Assembly (NCBI GenBank): GCA_030017355.1
Contig: JASEIR010000029.1
Coordinates: 2,911 to 16,244, forward strand
Reading direction: 5' to 3'
DNA from: Actinomycetota bacterium
Lineage (GTDB): Bacteria; Actinomycetota; Aquicultoria; Aquicultorales; Aquicultoraceae
Length of the DNA stretch: 13,334 nt
The translations under genes were made by a program, and so were the position numbers. Each line of letters starts with the position of its first letter. The stretch's first letter is position 1. Shown in pieces: positions 5,858 to 13,081 of this stretch. The notes under the pieces are model-generated. The model was not told the DNA's origin, ran no database searches, and worked only from the letters and a program-made list of their open reading frames with translations.

Positions 5858-8800
5858 TTGTTAGACATTAACAATTTTGATGCCTTAAAGATTGGACTAA
5901 CATCGCCGGAGCAGGTCCGTGCATGGTCTAACGGTGAGGTTAAGAAACCCGAAACCATAAATTACCGCACGTTAAAGCCGGAAAAGGATGGCCTTTTCTG
6001 CGAAAAGATTTTCGGTCCAACTAAGGACTGGGAGTGCTATTGCGGCAAATATAAGCGGGTGAGATTTAAGGGCATTATCTGTGAAAGATGTGGAGTTGAG
6101 GTGACGCGCTCCAAAGTTCGTCGCGAGCGGATGGGGCATATCGAGCTTGCAGCTCCTGTCTCCCATATATGGTACTTTAAAGGCGTCCCCTCAAGGATGG
6201 GTTATTTACTTGATGCTAACCCGAAAGACCTTGAAAAGGTCCTTTATTTTGCATCATACATAATTACAAGCGTAAACACTGAAGATATAGAGAAGGATAT
6301 TCCTGCGCTTAGAGTTGAGCTTGATGAAGAGATTAACGAGATAAAAAAACAAGCTGAAGAAAGAATTGCCGAGATTGAGGAGCAGAGAGAACGAAAGATA
6401 AAAATTGCTCGTGGCGAGATAACACCAGAAGAGGGTGAAGGCCTAGAAGTTGCTGATGGCGGATCTCCAGAAGCAACTGTTAAGAAGATTGAGTCTGAAG
6501 CAAAGAAGCTCATAAAAGAGGTAAACAATGAAACAAGTAAGAAGATTGAATGGCTAAACAAAGTCTTTAGTACGTTTGAGTCCCTGCAGCCTAAGCAGCT
6601 TATATCCGATGAGCAGCTGTATCGGGAATTGAGGCTTCGCTATGGCGATTATTTCCAGGGAGGAATGGGCGCAGAGGCTATTAAAGAGCTACTTGCGGCT
6701 ATCGATCTTGATAAAGAAGCAAAGGAACTTCGCCAGGTAATAAAGACATCGACAGGCCAAAAGAGAGCTAGAGCTATCAAGAGGCTAAAGGTCAACTCGG
6801 CTTTTAGAAGATCTGGTAATAAGCCTGAGTGGATGATACTTGAGGCAATCCCTGTTATTCCGCCGGATCTTAGGCCAATGGTTCAACTAGATGGCGGTCG
6901 CTTTGCTACATCTGACCTAAACGATCTATATCGCAGGGTCATTAATAGAAACAACAGACTAAAAAGACTGCTTGACCTTGGGGCTCCTGAAATCATTGTC
7001 AACAATGAGAAAAGAATGCTCCAAGAAGCGGTTGATGCGCTCTTTGATAACGGTCGTCGGGGCAGACCAGTTACTGGCCCTGGTAATAGGCCGTTGAAAT
7101 CACTTAGCGACATGCTTAAAGGGAAGCAGGGTAGATTCCGCCAAAACCTTCTTGGTAAAAGAGTTGATTACTCAGGACGTTCAGTTATTGTTGTCGGTCC
7201 TGAGTTAAAGCTACACCAGTGCGGTTTGCCCAAAGTAATGGCGCTTGAACTCTTTAAACCTTTTGTCATGAAGAGGCTAGTTGACCTAGGGCATGCTCAA
7301 AACATTAAGAGCGCAAAGCGCATGGTTGAGAGAGCAAAGCCGCTAGTTTGGGATGTGCTTGAGGAAGTCATCAAAGAGCACCCTGTTCTTCTTAATAGGG
7401 CGCCAACACTTCACCGTCTAGGAATACAGGCTTTTGAGCCAATCCTTGTTGAGGGCAAGGCTATACAGATACACCCGCTTGTCTGTACGGCGTTTAACGC
7501 AGACTTTGACGGAGACCAGATGGCTGTTCATCTGCCATTATCAGTTGAAGCTCAAGCTGAAGCAAGGGTGCTGATGCTTTCAGTGAACAATATACTCTCA
7601 CCGGCAAATGGTAGGCCGTTGGTGTCACCAACCCAAGATATGGTTCTTGGTATTTATTACCTGACCGCACAGCGTGAGGGCAGTCTAGGTGAGGGCAGGA
7701 TATTTGGTAGCAGAGAAGAAGCCATAAAGGCTTATGAGGCCGGAGACGTTGATTTGCAGGCAAGGATTGAGCTTAGAGAGCTTAAGGGAGGGGAGCGCTC
7801 GAAGTTAGAGACAACGGTTGGCAGAATAATTTTTAACATGGCCATGCCAGATGATGTTGAGTTTATAAACTATGAGGTTGGAAAGAAAGAGCTTGCCAGA
7901 ATAGTTGAAAGATTTACCATGGAACGTCCTCTAAGTGAGACAGTTAAAATCCTTGACCGTATAAAAGCGCTTGGCTTCCATTATGCAACGCGTGCAGGTG
8001 TAACCATCGCTATCGAGGACGTTCAGATACCCGCAAATAAATGGGAGATCCTCAGCGAGCCTGAAGAAGCTGTTGAGAGAATAGAAAAGCAATATAAGCG
8101 CGGATTAATCACAAACGAGGAGCGCCATCAAAGGATTATTGATATCTGGTCAAAGGCAACTGAAGATGTATCGCTGGCAATGGAGGATAACTTTAGCAAA
8201 TTTAATCCAATATACATGATGGCTAACTCTGGAGCTCGCGGTAACATTAAACAGCTGCGGCAGCTTGCCGGTATGCGAGGTCTGGTAGCCAATCCTAAAG
8301 GTGATATTATTGACCGACCGATTAAGGCAAATTTCAGGGAAGGTCTCTCGGTTCTAGAGTACTTTATTTCTACGCACGGAGCCAGGAAAGGATTGGCAGA
8401 TACTGCTCTTAGAACGGCAGACTCTGGATATCTAACAAGAAGACTTGTTGACGTAGCCCAGGATGTAATTATTCGCGAGTCGGATTGCGGTACAGAAAAT
8501 GGCATTCCAGTACCTGTCAGAGATTCTGAAGGTGAGCCAAATAAAAATGGCCTTCTAGGAAGAGTCGTTCTTGAGACAGTTGTACACCCAGAAACCAAAG
8601 AAGTAATCCTGGCTAGGGGATCGGAGGTATCCAGCCGTGATATTCAACGCCTAGTAGAAGCTGGAGTAGAGCAAATTAAGGCTAGGTCGGTTTTGACTTG
8701 CGAATCAAGGCATGGAGTGTGCCGCCATTGCTATGGATGGAGTTTGGCTGATGGGCGCCTTGTTGATATAGGTGAGGCTGTTGGTATCATAGCAGCACAG

Positions 8801-9784
8801 TCAATTGGTGAGCCGGGCACGCAGCTAACTATGCGTACCTTCCATACAGGCGGTGTTGCTGGTGAGGATATTACTCACGGCTTGCCACGTGTTGTTGAGC
8901 TCTTTGAAGCAAGGAAACCAAAAGGTGAAGCTCAGATTGCTGAAATAGGCGGCGTTGTTGAGATAAAAGAGACGGAAAAGGTAAGAAAGATCATCATCCG
9001 TGCTTCGGATGGCAAAGAGAGAGTCTACCAGGTATCCCGTCGCGCTCGCTTAAGGGTTTCAAATGGCGATAAAGTGCAGCCTGGTGATAGACTAACAGAA
9101 GGGTCGCTAAATCCACACGATATCCTTCGTGTCCGAGGCAAGCAGGACGTTGAGCTGTACCTTGTTCGTGAGGTTCAAGAGGTCTACAAGAGTCAGGGTG
9201 TAGATATTAACGATAAGCACATCGAGCTTATTGCCCGCCAAATGATGCGAAAAGTTACAGTGATAGAATCTGGCGATACTGATCTACTGCCTGGCCAGCT
9301 TGTTGATAGGTTTGTATTTGAAGAAGAAAATGCTCGTGTTATAGCTGAAGGTGGCGAACCAGCTGTAGCTAAACAAACCCTTCTGGGTATTACAAAAGCA
9401 TCACTTGCAACTGATAGTTTCCTATCGGCAGCATCCTTCCAGGAGACCACTAGGGTTCTAACGGATGCCGCAATTGCTGGAAAGAGTGATCCTTTGCTAG
9501 GTCTAAAGGAAAATGTCATAATTGGCAAGCTCATCCCAGCGGCAACTGGCATGAGCAGATATCGCACGATTAGAGTTAAAGCTGTTGGTGAAGAAGAGCC
9601 GTACATGGAGGTTGTTGAAACGACGGTTCCAAGCAAAGCTCTCTTTGGTGAGGAATCTGAAGACCTTATGGAAGAAGGACCATCTCTTGTTGGAGCAGTT
9701 GAGACAGTAGGAGAGGTTACTTCTCCAGAGGAGGAAGAAGGGTATTCTTTAGCAGAAGATGTTGACACCGAGGAAGAAGACTGA
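5858..9784 (+). CDS. rpoC: DNA-directed RNA polymerase subunit beta'
   Basis: RpoC is the catalytic partner of RpoB and carries the Mg2+-binding triad. The protein has 1308 residues, close to mycobacterial RpoC (about 1316). In order: an N-terminal zinc ribbon with C60, C62, C75 and C78; a charged helical insertion at about 142-240, characteristic of actinobacterial beta'; the rudder and switch region with RFRQNLLGKRVDYSGRSVIV; the active-site motif NADFDGDQM (547-555), with D549, D551 and D553 as metal ligands; a second zinc site with C877, C948, C955 and C958; and the trigger loop with MRTFH at 992-996 (H996 equals E. coli H936). The C-terminus is acidic (SLAEDVDTEEED). The start is TTG behind TAGGAGG. 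It is cotranscribed with rpoB, and rpsL follows after 113 bases that contain a hairpin. Confidence 0.98.
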   Translation: MLDINNFDALKIGLTSPEQVRAWSNGEVKKPETINYRTLKPEKDGLFCEKIFGPTKDWECYCGKYKRVRFKGIICERCGVEVTRSKVRRERMGHIELAAPVSHIWYFKGVPSRMGYLLDANPKDLEKVLYFASYIITSVNTEDIEKDIPALRVELDEEINEIKKQAEERIAEIEEQRERKIKIARGEITPEEGEGLEVADGGSPEATVKKIESEAKKLIKEVNNETSKKIEWLNKVFSTFESLQPKQLISDEQLYRELRLRYGDYFQGGMGAEAIKELLAAIDLDKEAKELRQVIKTSTGQKRARAIKRLKVNSAFRRSGNKPEWMILEAIPVIPPDLRPMVQLDGGRFATSDLNDLYRRVINRNNRLKRLLDLGAPEIIVNNEKRMLQEAVDALFDNGRRGRPVTGPGNRPLKSLSDMLKGKQGRFRQNLLGKRVDYSGRSVIVVGPELKLHQCGLPKVMALELFKPFVMKRLVDLGHAQNIKSAKRMVERAKPLVWDVLEEVIKEHPVLLNRAPTLHRLGIQAFEPILVEGKAIQIHPLVCTAFNADFDGDQMAVHLPLSVEAQAEARVLMLSVNNILSPANGRPLVSPTQDMVLGIYYLTAQREGSLGEGRIFGSREEAIKAYEAGDVDLQARIELRELKGGERSKLETTVGRIIFNMAMPDDVEFINYEVGKKELARIVERFTMERPLSETVKILDRIKALGFHYATRAGVTIAIEDVQIPANKWEILSEPEEAVERIEKQYKRGLITNEERHQRIIDIWSKATEDVSLAMEDNFSKFNPIYMMANSGARGNIKQLRQLAGMRGLVANPKGDIIDRPIKANFREGLSVLEYFISTHGARKGLADTALRTADSGYLTRRLVDVAQDVIIRESDCGTENGIPVPVRDSEGEPNKNGLLGRVVLETVVHPETKEVILARGSEVSSRDIQRLVEAGVEQIKARSVLTCESRHGVCRHCYGWSLADGRLVDIGEAVGIIAAQSIGEPGTQLTMRTFHTGGVAGEDITHGLPRVVELFEARKPKGEAQIAEIGGVVEIKETEKVRKIIIRASDGKERVYQVSRRARLRVSNGDKVQPGDRLTEGSLNPHDILRVRGKQDVELYLVREVQEVYKSQGVDINDKHIELIARQMMRKVTVIESGDTDLLPGQLVDRFVFEEENARVIAEGGEPAVAKQTLLGITKASLATDSFLSAASFQETTRVLTDAAIAGKSDPLLGLKENVIIGKLIPAATGMSRYRTIRVKAVGEEEPYMEVVETTVPSKALFGEESEDLMEEGPSLVGAVETVGEVTSPEEEEGYSLAEDVDTEEED

Positions 9785-9835
9785 TATAGTTATCTGCTGT
9801 GACGCTATTTCGTGCTAATTTGATTGCTTGAACAA

Positions 9836-9860
9836 CTGCACGGCCGGTAAAGCCGTGCAG
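9836..9860 (+). terminator. perfect hairpin between rpoC and rpsL, no T tract
   Basis: CTGCACGGC (9836-9844) and GCCGTGCAG (9852-9860) form a perfect 9-bp GC-rich stem with a 7-base loop (CGGTAAA). The sequence after it is TATGCTGATTAC, without a T run. It could be a U-tract-less terminator, a processing or stabilising hairpin, or a leader structure for the str operon, whose first ribosome binding site lies 24 bases downstream. I could not find a convincing promoter for rpsL near it. Confidence 0.5.
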
Positions 9861-9883
9861 TATGCTGATTACAAAATCTTAAC

Positions 9884-9889
9884 AAGGAG
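9884..9889 (+). promoter_or_regulatory. ribosome binding site that fixes the rpsL TTG start
   Basis: AAGGAG lies 8 bases before TTG at 9898. The product begins (M)PTISQLVKKGRK, the expected S12 N-terminus, so TTG is the start. No ATG fits this frame nearby. Confidence 0.85.
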
Positions 9890-9897
9890 TGTAAGGT

Positions 9898-10269
9898 TTG
9901 CCGACAATAAGTCAGCTAGTAAAAAAAGGTAGAAAGCGGAAACCAACCAAGACGGCAACTCCAGCGTTGCAGGGCGCACCGCAAAGAAGAGGAGTTTGTA
10001 CTCGTGTGTATACGACAACACCAAAAAAGCCAAATTCGGCTTTGAGAAAAGTTGCCAGGGTAAGGTTAACGAACGGAATGGAGGTTACTGCGTACATTCC
10101 AGGAATTGGGCATAATTTGCAAGAGCACTCAATAGTGCTTGTACGCGGGGGTAGAGTCAAGGACCTTCCTGGTGTCCGCTATAAAATAATAAGGGCAGCT
10201 CTTGATGCTGCTGGTGTAGCTGATCGCAAGAAAGCACGATCAAAGTATGGAGCAAAAGCAGCCAAATAA
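9898..10269 (+). CDS. rpsL: 30S ribosomal protein S12
   Basis: S12 (uS12) sits at the decoding centre of the 30S subunit and contributes to tRNA selection accuracy; it is the classical streptomycin-resistance locus. The protein has 123 residues, the usual length of the short bacterial form. The conserved loop TTPKKPNSALRKVARV contains K43, and the RGGRVKDLPGVRY loop contains K88. Both lysines, whose replacement gives streptomycin resistance or dependence, are wild type. D89 is the residue that RimO methylthiolates in some bacteria. The start is TTG behind AAGGAG. The gene heads the str group (rpsL-rpsG-fusA-tuf), with only 18 bases to the rpsG start, so S12 and S7 are certainly cotranscribed. 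Confidence 0.98.
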   Translation: MPTISQLVKKGRKRKPTKTATPALQGAPQRRGVCTRVYTTTPKKPNSALRKVARVRLTNGMEVTAYIPGIGHNLQEHSIVLVRGGRVKDLPGVRYKIIRAALDAAGVADRKKARSKYGAKAAK

Positions 10270-10287
10270 ACTAGGTTGGGAGGTAAA

Positions 10288-10758
10288 ATGCCTAGGAAAG
10301 GACCAGTTGCAAAACGGGAAATAGAACCCGATCCAGTATACAATAGTAAACTTGTTGCCCAGCTTATAAACACTGTTTTGAAAAAAGGAAAAAAAGGTGT
10401 GGCTGAGCAGATTGTCTATGAGGCATTTGATATTATTCGCCACAAAACTGGATCAGATCCGGTTACTGTTTATCGAAAAGCAATAGATAATATTAGACCT
10501 GTTCTGGAAGTTAGGCCGCGCAGGGTTGGTGGAGCAACATACCAGGTGCCGGTTGAGGTTCCAGGGCATAGAGCAACAACGCTAGCATTGCGATGGCTAA
10601 CCGGTTTTTCGCGCGGTCGCAAAGAAAAAAGAATGGCTGAAAAACTGGCAGCTGAGATAATGGACGCATCAAACAATATTGGAGCTTCGATCAAGAAGAG
10701 AGAAGATCTCCAAAAGATGGCTGAATCCAACAGAGCTTTTGCTCATTATCGCTGGTAG
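10288..10758 (+). CDS. rpsG: 30S ribosomal protein S7
   Basis: S7 (uS7) is a primary 16S rRNA-binding protein that nucleates assembly of the 30S head and lines the E site. The protein has 156 residues, standard for bacteria. It begins MPRKGPVAKREIEPDPVYNS and has the conserved VLEVRPRRVGGATYQVPVEV and GRKEKRMAEKLAAEIMDA segments, ending AHYRW. The start is the ATG at 10288 behind GGGAGG (10278-10283). The in-frame TTG at 10276 would add MGGK and overlaps the ribosome binding site, so it was rejected. The gap to rpsL is too short to hold the S7-binding mRNA site that E. coli has between rpsL and rpsG, so regulation, if autogenous, must work elsewhere. The spacer to fusA is purine-rich and repetitive. 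Confidence 0.97.
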   Translation: MPRKGPVAKREIEPDPVYNSKLVAQLINTVLKKGKKGVAEQIVYEAFDIIRHKTGSDPVTVYRKAIDNIRPVLEVRPRRVGGATYQVPVEVPGHRATTLALRWLTGFSRGRKEKRMAEKLAAEIMDASNNIGASIKKREDLQKMAESNRAFAHYRW

Positions 10759-10760
10759 TC

Positions 10761-10810
10761 AGAAACCAGAAACAAAGAAACTAGAGACTAGAAACTAGAA
10801 ACAAGAAATT
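10761..10810 (+). repeat. seven short tandem heptamers (AGAAACN) between rpsG and fusA
   Basis: Seven heptamers follow each other: AGAAACC (10761), AGAAACA (10768), AGAAACT (10776), AGAGACT (10783), AGAAACT (10790), AGAAACA (10797) and AGAAATT (10804), with one extra A at 10775. The array starts 2 bases after the rpsG stop. The rest of the spacer to fusA (10811-10867) remains purine-rich with irregular AGGATA and AAGGA units. No promoter or hairpin is visible here. Function is unknown; it may be simple slippage-generated sequence. Confidence 0.8.
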
Positions 10811-10867
10811 GGAAGGATAAGAGAAGAATAGGCAGGATAGGAAAGGAACAAGAAGGACAAAAGATTT

Positions 10868-12970
10868 ATGGCAACACGATTTCCACTTGAGAAGGTAAGA
10901 AACATTGGAATAATGGCACATATCGACGCTGGTAAGACAACGACAACTGAGCGTATACTTTACTATGCCGGTCGAACCCATAAAATTGGAGAGGTTCATG
11001 AGGGCACAGCGGTTATGGACTGGATGGTTCAGGAGCAGGAGCGTGGAATAACCATAACTTCTGCTGCTACAACATGCTACTGGAATGGTTATCGAATAAA
11101 TATTATAGATACGCCAGGGCACGTGGACTTCACAGTCGAGGTTGAACGCTCGCTGCGAGTGCTTGATGGAGCTGTTGCTGTCTTTTGTGCTGTTGGGGGT
11201 GTTGAGCCTCAATCTGAAACCGTTTGGCGGCAAGCTGATAAGTATCGCGTTCCAAGAATTGCATATATCAACAAGATGGATAGAACCGGTGCCGATTTTT
11301 TCAATGCGATGCAGATGATGAGAGATCGCCTTTCAGCAAATCCTGTAGCAATCCAGCTTCCACTAGGAGCTGAGGATAAATTTACTGGGATTATCGACCT
11401 TGTCAAAATGAAGGCCATTGTCTATCTGGATGACCTTGGAACAATGTTTGAGGAGCGTGAGATTCCCGAAGAAATCAAGGGTCAGGCAGAGGAATATCGG
11501 CATGCTCTTCTTGAGGCTGCAGCCGAGCAAGATGAAGAGCTTTTAATTAAATATGTTGAGGGTGAAGAAATAACAGAAGACGAGATAGTAGCCGCGATTC
11601 GCAAAGGAACGCTTAATGTATCTATAACCCCAGTGCTTTGCGGTTCATCCTTTAAAAATAAGGGTGTTCAGATGCTTTTAGATTCAATCAATGCGTACCT
11701 ACCGTCTCCACTGGATATTCCACCGGTTTCCGGCTTGATTCCAGGAACCGATGAGGTTATCAGCAGAGAGGCCTCAGATGAGGAGCCGTTTTCAGCTCTT
11801 GCATTTAAAATTATGGTCGACCCGTACGTAGGTAAGTTAACCTTCTTTAGAGTTTATTCAGGAAGGCTTAAGGCTGGAGAGACCATCCTGAATTCCACCA
11901 CGGGGCAAACAGAAAGGATCGGAAGAATTCTTCAGATGCATGCAAATCACCGCGAAGAGAGAAGCGAGGTACAGACGGGTGATATTGTTGCAGCTGTTGG
12001 TCTTAAGAAAGTAACAACGGGAGATACGTTATGTGATCAGAACAACCCAATTCTTCTTGAATCTATGGTATTTCCTGAGCCGGTTATCTCAGTTGCTATT
12101 GAGCCAAAGACAAAGGCTGACCAAGATAAGCTTGCAGGTGCTCTTGCAAAGCTGGCAGAGGAAGATCCGACGTTTAAGGTTAAAATTGATGAAGAGACCG
12201 GGCAAACAATTATATCAGGCATGGGTGAATTGCATCTTGAAATCATTGTTGATAGATTAATGCGCGAGTTTAAGGTTGGTGCAAATGTTGGGCGCCCGCA
12301 GGTATCCTACCGCGAAACAATAAAGAAAGCTGTAAAAGATATATCAGGTCGATATGTTAGGCAGACAGGTGGGCGTGGCCAGTATGGCCATGTTGTTATA
12401 GATATCGAACCGCTTCCTCCAGGCAGCGGATACGAATTTGTAGATGCAGTTGTTGGGGGCAAAGTTCCTAAAGAATATATTCCTGCGGTTGATAAGGGAA
12501 TTCAGGAAGCAATGACAGCAGGAATATTGGCAGGATATCCAGTGGTTGATATAAAAGTAACGCTGCATGAGGGCTCTTACCATCCTGTGGATTCATCAGA
12601 GCTAGCGTTTAAAATCGCAGGCTCAATTGCTTTCAAGGATGCTATGAAGAAGGCGAATCCAGTATTGCTTGAGCCAATTATGGCAGTTGAAGTCGTGGTT
12701 CCTGAAGAATTTATGGGTGACGTCATGGGCGATCTAAGCTCGCGCCGTGGCCATATTATAGGTATGGAGCTAAGAGCTGGCGCTCAGGTTATAAGGGCGG
12801 ATGTCCCGTTATCAGAAATGTTTGGATATGCAACCGATTTGAGGTCAAGAACCCAGGGTCGTGCAACTTATACAATGCAGTTTAAGCATTACCAAGAACT
12901 ACCGCCAAATATTGCTAACGAGATAGTAAGCAAGGCCCAGGGTGAATGGTATATGGCCGCAGGAAGCTAA
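10868..12970 (+). CDS. fusA: elongation factor G
   Basis: EF-G is the GTPase that drives translocation of tRNA and mRNA on the ribosome and, with RRF, ribosome recycling. The protein has 700 residues, the normal length of canonical EF-G. The G domain has the P-loop AHIDAGKT (17-24), switch I QERGITITSAATT, DTPGH (81-85) and NKMD (135-138), with the G5-like CGSSFKNKG further on. Domains II-V follow; the domain IV segment VTLHEGSYHPVDSSELAFKI and the domain V GRATYTMQFKHYQELP are present, so it looks like the housekeeping factor and not a divergent paralogue. The start is ATG, with AAGGA (10853-10857) 10 bases upstream. It lies between rpsG and tuf as in the classical str operon. Confidence 0.98.
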   Translation: MATRFPLEKVRNIGIMAHIDAGKTTTTERILYYAGRTHKIGEVHEGTAVMDWMVQEQERGITITSAATTCYWNGYRINIIDTPGHVDFTVEVERSLRVLDGAVAVFCAVGGVEPQSETVWRQADKYRVPRIAYINKMDRTGADFFNAMQMMRDRLSANPVAIQLPLGAEDKFTGIIDLVKMKAIVYLDDLGTMFEEREIPEEIKGQAEEYRHALLEAAAEQDEELLIKYVEGEEITEDEIVAAIRKGTLNVSITPVLCGSSFKNKGVQMLLDSINAYLPSPLDIPPVSGLIPGTDEVISREASDEEPFSALAFKIMVDPYVGKLTFFRVYSGRLKAGETILNSTTGQTERIGRILQMHANHREERSEVQTGDIVAAVGLKKVTTGDTLCDQNNPILLESMVFPEPVISVAIEPKTKADQDKLAGALAKLAEEDPTFKVKIDEETGQTIISGMGELHLEIIVDRLMREFKVGANVGRPQVSYRETIKKAVKDISGRYVRQTGGRGQYGHVVIDIEPLPPGSGYEFVDAVVGGKVPKEYIPAVDKGIQEAMTAGILAGYPVVDIKVTLHEGSYHPVDSSELAFKIAGSIAFKDAMKKANPVLLEPIMAVEVVVPEEFMGDVMGDLSSRRGHIIGMELRAGAQVIRADVPLSEMFGYATDLRSRTQGRATYTMQFKHYQELPPNIANEIVSKAQGEWYMAAGS

Positions 12971-12977
12971 CCAGAAG

Positions 12978-13037
12978 TTTGGGTCTAGAGAGGGAGAAAG
13001 GCCCAAGAATAGGGGCCAGAAAATAAAATTTGGGTCT
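12978..13037 (+). repeat. duplicated TTTGGGTCT with a shared complement in the fusA-tuf spacer
   Basis: TTTGGGTCT occurs at 12978-12986 and again at 13029-13037. Both copies are preceded by CCAGAA (12971-12976 and 13016-13021). A related GGATCTTATAGG lies at 13056-13067. AGGCCCAAG (12999-13007) can pair with either copy over 9 bp with two G-U pairs, so the RNA has two competing folds. GGCCC (13000-13004) can also pair with GGGCC (13013-13017). The spacer is 111 bases and ends in the tuf ribosome binding site. Whether the folds are functional is unknown. Confidence 0.55.
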
Positions 13038-13081
13038 TATACGAAAAGAAAAACTGGATCTTATAGGGAGGAAAAATTAAT

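Noticed and set aside
9813..9821. TGC-TAATTT as a possible extended -10 promoter for rpsL
   Set aside because: Only three of six -10 positions match and there is no -35 box at 16-18 bases.
10781..11233. 150-residue minus-strand frame across the rpsG-fusA spacer
   Set aside because: Two thirds or more overlaps fusA, its sequence is Cys/Ser-rich without a known domain, and its last part reads the complement of the purine-rich repeat tract.
13030..13043. TTGGGT...TATACG as a tuf promoter
   Set aside because: The two boxes are almost adjacent instead of 16-18 bases apart, and no other -35 fits TATACG.
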